9,036 nucleotides of DNA from Thermoplasmata archaeon (GTDB lineage: Archaea; Thermoplasmatota; Thermoplasmata; UBA184). The position numbers and the translations under genes were made by a program. Positions 1-5,318 of this stretch are shown piece after piece. The first letter of the stretch is position 1. The number at the start of each line of letters is the position of its first letter. Location of the stretch: assembly GCA_027314845.1 (NCBI GenBank), contig DAHVAA010000052.1, positions 1 to 9,036 of the forward strand, in the 5' to 3' direction. The notes beneath the pieces are model-generated. The model had not been told where the DNA came from. It saw nothing but the letters and a program-made list of their open reading frames with translations, and did no database searches.

Positions 1-1
1 G

Positions 2-448
2 CCAGCGGCGGCCGCGAGCGGGGAGCGGGCCGCCGAAGTGATCGCGGGCGGCCCGGCTGGGAGCTCGGGGAGCCCCCCGCCGCTGCCCCGGATCGCGAGG
101 GAGGGGCCGTCCGAGCTCGAAGGGTACTACCGCGAGCTCCTCGCGCTCCGCCGACACGGTCGCTGGATCGCCTGTCGGTGCGAGGACGTCCTCCTGGAGG
201 ACGTGGAGCGGGCGGGCCGGGCCGGCTATCGGGGGATCGAGGTGATCAAGCGGTACACCAGCCTGGGCGCCGGTCTGTGCCAGGGGCGGTACTGCCTGCC
301 GGACGCGCTGCTCTTGCTCGCGATCCAGGAGGGCCGCGCTCCGGCCGAGGTCGGCTACATTCGCCAGCGCCCGCCGGTGTTCCCGATGCCGCTCGGCGCG
401 CTCGCCGGGCTTGACCTCGAGCCCGAGAGCCCGGAGCGGGCCGCATGA
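2..448 (+). CDS. BFD-type [2Fe-2S] domain, C-terminal end of an FAD-linked dehydrogenase alpha-type subunit (5' partial)
   Basis: The frame is open from the window edge, so the gene almost certainly starts further left; a GTG at 38 is in frame but sits in the middle of what reads as protein. Four cysteines in C-x-C (codons at 173 and 179) and C-x4-C (278 and 293) spacing are the bacterioferritin-associated-ferredoxin-like (BFD) [2Fe-2S] ligand pattern. In established families this domain closes the alpha subunits of heteromeric FAD dehydrogenases (HcnB, opine and proline dehydrogenases, the sarcosine oxidase alpha type), where it relays electrons from the flavin. The residues before the cysteines resemble the tail of a pyridine-nucleotide-disulfide oxidoreductase, so a fused alpha subunit is more likely than a free-standing ferredoxin. 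Its stop overlaps the next start as ATGA, as expected for co-translated subunits of one complex. The substrate cannot be read from the sequence. Confidence 0.8.
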   Translation, partial: PAAAASGERAAEVIAGGPAGSSGSPPPLPRIAREGPSELEGYYRELLALRRHGRWIACRCEDVLLEDVERAGRAGYRGIEVIKRYTSLGAGLCQGRYCLPDALLLLAIQEGRAPAEVGYIRQRPPVFPMPLGALAGLDLEPESPERAA

Positions 449-1608
449 GGCTCTCGGGCCGCTCGTATCGCACCGCGATCGTCGGGGCCGGGATCGTCGG
501 CCTCTTCACGGCCTACCACCTCGCCCGCGCCGGCGCCGGCCCGGTGCTCGTCGTCGACCGGGGGTTCCTCTCCGGCGGCGCCTCCGGTCGGAACGGCGGT
601 GGGGTCCGCCAGCAATGGGAAACGCGAGCGACGGTCCGGCTCGCCCGTGAGGCGGTGGCCGCGTACCGTCGGTTCGGCACGGAGTTCGGCTACAACCCGT
701 GGTTCCGTCAGTCGGGCTACCTCTTCATCGCCGAGACCCCGACGGAGCTCGCCCGGCTCACGACCGTGCACGAACTCGTCCGCTCCGAGGGACTCGCCTC
801 CGAGCTCCTCGCTCCGGACCAGATCGCGGAGAAGGCCCCGGGCCTCTCCGCCCGCGGGATCGTCGGGGGGACCTACCTGCGCTCCGACGGGGTCCTCTAC
901 CCCTTCCCGGCGATCTGGGGGCTCTACGAGGCCGTGCGTCGTGCGGGCGTCGAGGTCGCCCTCGGCGTGGAGGCCGAAGGGGTCGACACGCGGGACGGTA
1001 GGGTGACAGGACTTCGCACCTCGGTCGGGACGGTCGCCGCCGCCTCGGTCGTGAACGCCGCCGGCGGCTGGTCCGCCGAGTTCTCCCGTCGGGCGGGCCT
1101 CGCCGTACCGAACGTCGCGACCCGCCACGAGATCCTCGCGACGGAGCCGTTGAAACCGTTCCTCGACCCGATGGTCGTCCGGGCGTCCGACGGACTCTAC
1201 TTCAGCCAGACCGTGCACGGCCAACTGGTCGGGGGGCTGTCGCTCGCGCACCCGCCCGGCACCGCCGCGGGCATGCCGAGCTCCCCGGAGTTCTTGCGGG
1301 CGATGGCGCGAGCGCTCGTGCGACTCCTTCCCGGGATCGCCGCCCTCGGCGTCCTGCGCGCGTGGTCCGGCTACTACGACGATACACCGGACGGCCTTCC
1401 GGTCATCGGCGAGGACCCACGGCTCCACGGGTTCGTCCACGCGAACGGCTTCGGGGGTCACGGCTTCATGCTGGCCCCGGCCTCCGGACGGCGGGTCGCC
1501 CGGGCGGTGCTCGGAGAGCCGACCGACCTCGACCCGAGCCTCTTCGCCCCCGACCGCTTCTTGCGCCCCGGATCCGCCGGGACGACCGAACGGCTGCAGC
1601 TCGGCTGA
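445..1608 (+). CDS. SoxB-like FAD-dependent amine/amino-acid dehydrogenase subunit (DAO superfamily)
   Basis: This 387-residue protein has the usual length and layout of the beta subunit of sarcosine oxidase, HcnC and proline or opine dehydrogenases. An N-terminal dinucleotide-binding motif GAGIVG (residues 14-19) is followed by an acidic Asp at residue 38 at the end of beta-2. Next comes the SoxB-type segment GGASGRNGGGVRQQW (44-58), which contacts FAD. Near the C-terminus are DGLPVIG (316-322) and the GFGGHGF flavin-site loop (335-341). It should oxidise a C-N bond of an amino acid or N-methyl amine and pass electrons to the [2Fe-2S] partner upstream. The ATG overlaps the upstream stop, which fixes the start and implies coupled translation. 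No signal peptide or membrane segment is seen, so it is cytoplasmic. The exact substrate (sarcosine, proline, an opine or another amine) is unknown. Confidence 0.88.
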   Translation: MRLSGRSYRTAIVGAGIVGLFTAYHLARAGAGPVLVVDRGFLSGGASGRNGGGVRQQWETRATVRLAREAVAAYRRFGTEFGYNPWFRQSGYLFIAETPTELARLTTVHELVRSEGLASELLAPDQIAEKAPGLSARGIVGGTYLRSDGVLYPFPAIWGLYEAVRRAGVEVALGVEAEGVDTRDGRVTGLRTSVGTVAAASVVNAAGGWSAEFSRRAGLAVPNVATRHEILATEPLKPFLDPMVVRASDGLYFSQTVHGQLVGGLSLAHPPGTAAGMPSSPEFLRAMARALVRLLPGIAALGVLRAWSGYYDDTPDGLPVIGEDPRLHGFVHANGFGGHGFMLAPASGRRVARAVLGEPTDLDPSLFAPDRFLRPGSAGTTERLQLG

Positions 1609-1623
1609 GCGGCCGCTAGCCTA

Positions 1624-2991
1624 TTGTCCCGGGTCCTCGCTGGCGCGACCGTGATCGGCCCGTTCCCGTGGGACCCCTTCCCGCCGGGGGAACCGGAACC
1701 GAAGGGACCGGACCCGGTCCAGAACCTCGCGTTCCGGGCGTCCGTGACCGCCGCCGACGCCTACCGCTCGGTCCGGCTCGCGCTGCGGCGCGAGTCGGGA
1801 ACGATCCGGATCGGGAACCGTTTCGTCTCGGACGGTCGGTACCGCGAGTTCGCGTTCCTCGCCTTCGGCAACGCGGCGAACTCGATGGCGCTCGCCGCGC
1901 TGCACACGCTGGGAGACCGGCTCACCCAGGGGTTCCTGGCGGGTCCGGAGCCGGTGTCCCCCGAGATCCCCTTCCACGGTGTAAAGCTCGGACCCGGTTG
2001 GGGCGGCGCACCCCAGGCGGACGACGCTGTGGCGGCCGCGGAAGAGATCGCCGCCGGCCTCGGGGAGCAGGACCTCCTTCTCGTCCTGCTGTCTCCCGGC
2101 GCGCTCCGCGGACTCGCTACGCCGCCCCCGGGTGCGACCGCGGAGGAGTTCTCGAACGCGCTCGAGGCCACCGGGAGTGCCGGCGCAACGGGACGGGAGG
2201 TCGGACTGCTCGCCCGGGTGCTCGGGCGGGGCGCGGTCGGTGGCCGGCTCGCCACGGCCGTGCGTTCCGACGTGGCGACGTTCATCGTTGAACGCGGCGA
2301 CGGCCCCACCTCGGTCGGTGGAGGACCGATGCGACCGGTCGACTCCTCCGAACGCGCGACCGCCCGCTCCGTCCTCGAGCGGACCGGGACGGTCTCGCTC
2401 TTCCCCCGCTCCGCGCTGGACGAGCTCGCTCCGGCCGCCGCTCCGCTTTCCTCGGCGGCGCACACCGTCCCGACGCCGGTGCTCGTCGCGGGGCCGGCGG
2501 ACGCTCTCCGCGCGGCCGCCGACGCCGTTTTCGATAAGGGGTGGACGAGCCGGCTCGCCTACCTCGAGCTCACCGACCCGCCCGAGGCGGCCGCGGACCG
2601 GCTCCTCGGCCGGACCGACGAGCTCCTCGCCGCCGAGCCGTTCGTCGACGAACGGAGGACGAAGGGCCTCGTCGCCTTCGCGATGACGACGCTCAACCTC
2701 CCCGAAGGGGTCGACGAGGGCCCCGCGCTCGGCCGGTTCCTCGAGCGGGCCCTGCACGGGCTCCGACGTCGGGAGATGTGCGTGGGACTGTTCCGCACCT
2801 CGGGAGATCTCGGGAGCCCGGCGTTCCCGGCCGGTGCGGTCGTGGGAGCGCCGACCGAGCCGAACGTCTCGGCGCGTTCCGGCCGCGCCCGCGCGATACG
2901 CATGCGGCGGGGAGTGACGGACGTGGGCCTGCTCGCCATCGCGCTCCTCCCGTCGCCCCCAGCCGGTTCCCCCGGCGGTCCCACCCGCTAG
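1624..2991 (+). CDS. Glycerate 2-kinase-like (DUF4147/MOFRL) protein with eroded signature motifs, probable pseudoenzyme
   Basis: The 455 residues can be laid along class II glycerate 2-kinases (GckA type, N-terminal DUF4147 plus C-terminal MOFRL domain) from end to end, but the diagnostic motifs are changed. The family GKAAxxMA becomes FGNAANSMA (81-89), replacing the conserved Lys with Asn83. The GGGSxLL loop becomes SPGALRGL (157-164). The SDVxGDxxxxIASGPT region becomes ERGDGPTSVGGGP (223-235). GGET becomes FAMTT (352-356), and GTDGxDGPTxAAG becomes TSGDLGSPAFPAG (392-404). GGRLA (206-210) survives. The fold appears kept while the ATP/glycerate site is lost; a regulatory or new binding role is inference. 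The start is TTG 1624, 15 bases after the previous stop; an in-frame stop just upstream bars extension, and GTG 1651 is an alternative. It is probably co-transcribed with the dehydrogenase genes. The last ~20 residues are a Pro/Gly-rich tail. Confidence 0.75.
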   Translation: MSRVLAGATVIGPFPWDPFPPGEPEPKGPDPVQNLAFRASVTAADAYRSVRLALRRESGTIRIGNRFVSDGRYREFAFLAFGNAANSMALAALHTLGDRLTQGFLAGPEPVSPEIPFHGVKLGPGWGGAPQADDAVAAAEEIAAGLGEQDLLLVLLSPGALRGLATPPPGATAEEFSNALEATGSAGATGREVGLLARVLGRGAVGGRLATAVRSDVATFIVERGDGPTSVGGGPMRPVDSSERATARSVLERTGTVSLFPRSALDELAPAAAPLSSAAHTVPTPVLVAGPADALRAAADAVFDKGWTSRLAYLELTDPPEAAADRLLGRTDELLAAEPFVDERRTKGLVAFAMTTLNLPEGVDEGPALGRFLERALHGLRRREMCVGLFRTSGDLGSPAFPAGAVVGAPTEPNVSARSGRARAIRMRRGVTDVGLLAIALLPSPPAGSPGGPTR

Positions 2992-3641
2992 GCGGTCGAG
3001 CCCTCGGACGGAGCGCCAGCCGACTCCTCGAAATGGCGCTTCAGAGCCATGTACTCGGCGAAGGAGATCTGACGCCGCGCCCGGACCGCACCGGCCTGAC
3101 GAAGCGACGTGATCTGGGAGGTTCGGAGCAGCTCGGGGACTGGCCGCGCCGGCTCGGTCGAGAGGGAGGACGGTCCGCCGGCCGCCTCGCGCCGCATCGG
3201 CGGCGCGGCGGGCCGTTCGATCGGCACGGTGGCGATGAGGCGTTCCGTCTCGCCCGGCGGGGGGGCCGCTACCTCACGGGGGCGCCCCTCCGAGAGGGAC
3301 GCGAGATAGTCGACGAGGCGGGCGTGTTCTCCCCCGGTGAGCTCTCCCTCCTCCCGAAGGAGGTCGATGAGCTCCCGCTGCCGGGGGCGATAGGTATCGA
3401 CGAGCTCCGCGAGCGGGCGGTCGGGCCGCACCGCCGGGAGGGCGGCGATCGGTGGTCCGACAAGCGCGTTCAGGTCCTCGGTCAACGCCTCGAGCTCCTG
3501 CTTGAGCTCGGCCGGTCCGGGGCGCGCTCCATCGTCCCCCGGCTCGATCCGAACGGTGAGCCGGACGGTCCCGACCCCGTCGCCCAGAGCTCCGAGCGGC
3601 CGCTCTACGGACAGCTCGATCTCGCGCCGCCGGCCCGTCAC
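2988..3641 (-). CDS. Unrecognised protein with a charged helical middle and basic C-terminal segment
   Basis: No family was recognised. From GTG 3641 the 217 residues begin with alternating hydrophobic/charged stretches that suggest beta strands (residues 6-33). A helical, coiled-coil-like segment follows (44-61), then a further helical region rich in Glu, Arg and Leu (76-119), a Pro/Ala-rich linker (122-168), and a C-terminal helical, basic segment (169-207). No signal peptide, membrane span or metal-binding cysteine set is present. The start is doubtful: the same frame stays open and GC3-rich upstream to about 3720, but holds no ATG, GTG or TTG there. The gene is divergent from the HxlR regulator across a short AT-rich island, so the regulator may control it. 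Its stop lies in a CTAG shared with the convergent glycerate-kinase-like gene. Confidence 0.65.
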   Translation of the reverse strand: MTGRRREIELSVERPLGALGDGVGTVRLTVRIEPGDDGARPGPAELKQELEALTEDLNALVGPPIAALPAVRPDRPLAELVDTYRPRQRELIDLLREEGELTGGEHARLVDYLASLSEGRPREVAAPPPGETERLIATVPIERPAAPPMRREAAGGPSSLSTEPARPVPELLRTSQITSLRQAGAVRARRQISFAEYMALKRHFEESAGAPSEGSTA

Positions 3642-3738
3642 GGTGTCGGACGGACGAGCGCAGAGAAAACGTAAGCGCTCGAGCGCCGGCAGCCGGAGGG
3701 TGAGCGCGCCCCGGAGGCGTGAACTTACTCTCCTTCAT
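3642..3738 (-). other. Possible lost N-terminal extension of the minus-strand gene (frameshift or unusual start)
   Basis: Reading the minus strand upstream of GTG 3641 in the same frame gives protein-like sequence (for example ALTLRLPALERLRFL) with mostly G or C third positions back to about 3720, ending at an in-frame TGA at 3737-3735. A well-placed ATG at 3738-3736, about 20 bases downstream of the TATA-like core on that strand, opens a frame one base out of register. A single-base indel between about 3715 and 3726 would join this ATG to the gene frame. Either the assembly has an error, the gene carries a real frameshift, or a non-AUG start is used. A plain 5' leader of roughly 95 bases remains possible. 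Confidence 0.4.
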
Positions 3739-3753
3739 CTAATTGCATCCCGT

Positions 3754-3765
3754 AACTATATGAGG
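3754..3765. promoter_or_regulatory. TATA-like core of a probable bidirectional archaeal promoter
   Basis: The motif AACTATATGAGG lies in the one clearly AT-rich pocket (about 3721-3765) of this GC-rich window, between two divergent genes. On the plus strand it would place a transcription start roughly 25 bases downstream, near 3784, just before the Shine-Dalgarno-like GAGGT and ATG 3798 of the HxlR gene. On the minus strand the reverse, CATATAG, would place a start near 3734, close to the ATG at 3738. No clear purine-rich BRE could be assigned to only one side. HxlR regulators often act on their own promoter and the divergent gene, so an operator may lie here, but no clean inverted repeat was seen. 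Confidence 0.5.
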
Positions 3766-3786
3766 GTCCGCGGCTCTTTCGTTGAC

Positions 3787-3791
3787 GAGGT
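3787..3791 (+). promoter_or_regulatory. Shine-Dalgarno-like GAGGT that sets the HxlR start
   Basis: GAGGT matches the anti-Shine-Dalgarno core and sits six bases before ATG 3798. It supports that ATG as the start. Confidence 0.5.
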
Positions 3792-3797
3792 CACGAG

Positions 3798-4286
3798 ATG
3801 GAGACGGAGCGATCGCGCCGCCCCGCCGCGGGGCCGAGCGGCAGCGCGGACGCATGCGACACGAACGAAGGACGAGGTCTCTGCCCGGTGCTCGCTGCGG
3901 TCGGGGTCATCGGCACGGAGTGGCGGCTCGCCATCGTGCACCGCTTGCTCGAGGGCCCGCAGCGCTTCAGCGAGATCCTCAAGTCGAACCCGCGCCTGAA
4001 CGCGAAAACGCTCAGCGCGACCCTCAAGTTCCTCGAGAGCCAGGGCGTCGTCCAGCGGACGGTAGTGAGCACGCGGCCGTTCTCGGTCGTCTACTCGCTC
4101 ACGGAGATGGGGCTCGGGCTCGCTCCTGCGGCCCGGGAGCTCCGAGCGTGGGGAGAGCGCTGGCTTCTCCCCCGCCAAGGCCACGCCGCTCGGGCGAACG
4201 CCGCGTCCCCGCGTCGGCCCCCGGCGATCGAGGGCGAGCTTCCCCGCATCGTTCTGGCCGAGCCTGACGCGCACCGCGCCCGCTAG
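3798..4286 (+). CDS. HxlR-family winged-helix transcriptional regulator
   Basis: The 162-residue protein carries the HxlR signature. A Cys-Pro opens the domain (29-30), followed by IGTEWRLAIVHRLLEG (38-53), RFSEIL (56-61), the recognition helix with NAKTLSATLKFLESQG (68-83), and a wing RTVVSTRPFSVVYSLTEMG (87-105) ending in the family LTExG. HxlR proteins are dimeric DNA-binding regulators that respond to small molecules or to oxidation of the conserved Cys; Cys29 occupies that place. The ends are unusual: about 28 polar residues precede the domain, with a further Cys at position 20, and about 35 Ala/Pro/Arg-rich residues follow it, whereas many family members are only ~110-120 residues long. 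It is divergent from the minus-strand unknown gene, its most likely regulatory target besides itself. Confidence 0.93.
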   Translation: METERSRRPAAGPSGSADACDTNEGRGLCPVLAAVGVIGTEWRLAIVHRLLEGPQRFSEILKSNPRLNAKTLSATLKFLESQGVVQRTVVSTRPFSVVYSLTEMGLGLAPAARELRAWGERWLLPRQGHAARANAASPRRPPAIEGELPRIVLAEPDAHRAR

Positions 4287-4293
4287 CTGGAAC

Positions 4294-4371
4294 GCCCCAC
4301 GGGGGGCCGTTTCGGGGTCTCCCCGTTCTCGCCTCAAATAGGCGGGAGCCCGATGGAGAGGTGCAACCACC
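4294..4371 (+). other. Chain of four tandem hairpins downstream of the HxlR gene
   Basis: Four stems follow one another on the plus strand. They are GCCCC/GGGGC (4294-4307, 4-nt loop), CGGGG-TCT-CCCCG (4313-4325), a 10-bp stem GTTCTCGCCT/AGGCGGGAGC with loop CAAAT (4325-4349), and GGTG-CAAC-CACC (4360-4371). The second and third share base 4325. The 10-bp stem contains two G-U pairs that exist only on plus-strand RNA, so an RNA read in that direction is favoured. It could be the 3' UTR of the HxlR mRNA or the 5' part of a separate RNA gene. No known riboswitch or RNA family was recognised. Confidence 0.4.
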
Positions 4372-4374
4372 CCA

Positions 4375-4443
4375 GGAAAGGTCCTTCCAAATCGCCGCAA
4401 GGGGACAGCACCGTGTCCCGGGCGTGCGAGGGACCTTTCCACA
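4375..4443 (+). ncRNA. 66-nt hairpin followed by ACA, candidate structured (H/ACA-like) RNA
   Basis: A perfect 10-bp inverted repeat, GGAAAGGTCC (4375-4384) with GGACCTTTCC (4431-4440), extends to 13 bp with one G-U pair that exists only on plus-strand RNA. Inside it CGCC (4393-4396) pairs with GGCG (4421-4424), and GGGACA (4402-4407) pairs with TGTCCC (4414-4419). ACA (4441-4443) follows the lower stem directly, and the upper stem begins 16 bases before that ACA. The length, internal loop and ACA position resemble an archaeal H/ACA pseudouridylation guide. No kink-turn with sheared G-A pairs was found and the lower stem is long for the class, so the identity is uncertain; it may simply be a stable mRNA 3' structure. 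Confidence 0.35.
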
Positions 4444-4636
4444 ACCCTCACCGCCCTCCTCTCGAACCACCGTTCATCATTCACGGGCGACGCTAGGACT
4501 CTCTACCCCGCCGCGGCTCGGTCGGGATGAAGAAATGACCGGCCCCCGGCTCCCCCTGCCTTGCGCTCCCGCACCGCGTCCTCTTGACGCGCGGCTGGAC
4601 CCCGAGGATACTGAGCCCCGGAAGCCGTTCGAACCC

Positions 4637-4703
4637 GGCCACCCCACCGACCGACCTCCGCGGAGCGATGCTCCGCCGCACGGTCGTTCGGCTCGGGTAG
4701 GCC
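4637..4703. repeat. 67-nt near-palindromic hairpin
   Basis: GGCCACCC (4637-4644) pairs with GGGTAGGCC (4695-4703) around one bulged A. After a small internal loop, CCGACCGACC (4647-4656) pairs with GGTCGTTCGG (4682-4691) with one mismatch. GCGGAGC (4660-4666) then pairs perfectly with GCTCCGC (4670-4676) across a GAT loop. In all, about 24 base pairs form one rod, longer than expected by chance even at high GC. Neither strand has a U-tract after it, so it is not an obvious terminator. It may be part of a structured RNA, a dispersed palindromic repeat or a protein-binding site; the strand cannot be decided. Confidence 0.5.
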
Positions 4704-4723
4704 CAACCGTCTAGCGCGCGGCG

Positions 4724-4737
4724 TCGCCCCGGGGCGA
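4724..4737. repeat. 14-bp perfect palindrome
   Basis: TCGCCCCGGGGCGA is a perfect inverted repeat with no spacer, 20 bases after the 67-nt hairpin. It could be an operator half-site pair or a short RNA stem. In GC-rich DNA it may also be chance. Confidence 0.35.
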
Positions 4738-4980
4738 TAGGGACCCTCGGAGGCCGCCACCTCGAGCGAACGCCCGGCCGGACCGGTCGCGCGTCGAGCG
4801 CCCGAGGTCGTGTTCGCCCGCGCCAGACCGCTTCCCCGGCCCCGTTTGCCGGGCCCCCGCTCGTCCGAGTCCTGCGGCGGTCCGGCCGCGGGAGCGGGCT
4901 CTCGGCCGAGCGGTACGGAACCGTCGGGTTCCGCTCGCGTCGCGCGCTTTGCCTCTCTTCCGTCGGCCCGCCGGGGGAGG

Positions 4981-5004
4981 GGAGGATATGTGAACCCACC
5001 GTGA
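4981..5004 (+). promoter_or_regulatory. Strong Shine-Dalgarno site with a 4-codon mini-frame leading into the next gene
   Basis: GGAGG (4981-4985), inside a longer purine-rich run, sits four bases before GTG 4990. That GTG opens a frame of only four codons (Met-Asn-Pro-Pro) ending at TGA 5002-5004, which overlaps GTG 5001 of the next gene as GTGA. The Shine-Dalgarno site is too far (15 bases) to serve GTG 5001 directly. Alternatively GGATATGTG (4984-4992) is a TATA-like box with transcription starting near 5013, in which case GTG 5001 would not be used and TTG 5067 would be the start. Confidence 0.3.
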
Positions 5005-5318
5005 GGACCGCTGGCAACCAACGTTGCTCGAACGAACCGCTTCCTCCCGAACTCGTTCCCCGAACCTTGACCGACCCTGTCCGGTGGGTCGGCGCGGTCG
5101 CCCTGCCCCTCGCCGGACCGTACCGTCCGCTCGCGCATCTGTACGCGGGCCCGGACGGCACGCTGTGGTGGACTGTTCGGCTCTGGGACGTCGACCGGGC
5201 CCGGCTCTCGATCGTCCCGACCGAGACCCTGACCGCCTATGCCCGGGCGAACGGTCTGACCGCGCTCGCGGCCGAGATCGACCGGCAGGTCGCCCGTGCG
5301 CGCCGGCGGGGGCGGTGA
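5001..5318 (+). CDS. Small unrecognised protein coupled to the VirD4/TraG-like ATPase
   Basis: No family was recognised. From GTG 5001 the protein has 105 residues. The likely globular core (DPVRWVGAVALPLAGP, then a Trp/Leu-rich middle with TLWWTVRLWDVD) reads as beta strands, and an amphipathic, basic C-terminal helix (about residues 80-105) could bind nucleic acid or a partner. The first 22 codons have clearly weaker G/C third positions than the rest, so TTG 5067, giving about 83 residues, is a credible alternative start. No signal peptide or clear membrane span is present. Its TGA overlaps the ATG of the ATPase gene (TGATG), so the two are very likely translationally coupled and may act together. 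Confidence 0.7.
   Translation: MRTAGNQRCSNEPLPPELVPRTLTDPVRWVGAVALPLAGPYRPLAHLYAGPDGTLWWTVRLWDVDRARLSIVPTETLTAYARANGLTALAAEIDRQVARARRRGR

Larger units (their letters stand above)
4287..5000. other. Long gene-free stretch with strong predicted RNA structure
   Basis: No frame here has a convincing family match. Several frames are open on both strands, but they translate to low-complexity Arg/Pro/Gly/Ala sequence typical of GC-rich shadow frames. The left part (4294-4443) is dense in hairpins, and the middle holds a 67-nt hairpin and a palindrome, each listed separately. The right part (4741-4980) holds only shorter stems, for example CGGAACC-GTCG-GGTTCCG at 4916-4933 and CCCGGC/GCCGGG at 4835-4853, which are less remarkable at this GC content. 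Two slightly AT-richer pockets, 4463-4482 and 4526-4540, could hold weak promoters. No tRNA, SRP RNA or RNase P RNA could be established. Confidence 0.6.

Noticed and set aside
355..2757. Minus-strand open frames of about 370-380 codons opposite the dehydrogenase and kinase-like genes
   Set aside because: They mirror the codon structure of well-supported plus-strand genes and show no domain of their own.
2541..3674. Plus-strand open frame of 377 codons spanning the convergent junction at 2988
   Set aside because: It is out of frame with the kinase-like gene and antisense to the minus gene, and its product is Arg/Gly/Pro-rich with no motif.
4470..4485. C-box-like ATGATGA on the minus strand (C/D-box sRNA)
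   Set aside because: No CTGA D box lies at a suitable distance and there are no terminal stems.
4374..4545. RNase P RNA: AGGAAAGGTCC resembles conserved region I and AGAAATGACC at 4531-4540 loosely resembles region V
   Set aside because: Both are imperfect, the spacing is shorter than in usual type A molecules, and the first motif is better explained by its perfect 10-bp partner at 4431-4440. A covariance search would settle it.
4621..4650. tRNA-like T-loop GTTCGAACC on the plus strand (and its reverse on the minus strand)
   Set aside because: The flanking bases do not form a five-base T stem with the canonical loop, and no matching D arm, anticodon arm or acceptor stem could be found on either strand.
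4287..5000. SRP RNA gene
   Set aside because: The conserved helix 8 loop (GGAAGG with AGCAG) is absent on both strands.
4493..5161. Long open minus-strand frames of about 210-220 codons over the gene-free stretch
   Set aside because: They translate to low-complexity Arg/Gly/Pro/Ala-rich sequence, overlap each other in different frames and show no motif; open frames are expected by chance at this GC content.
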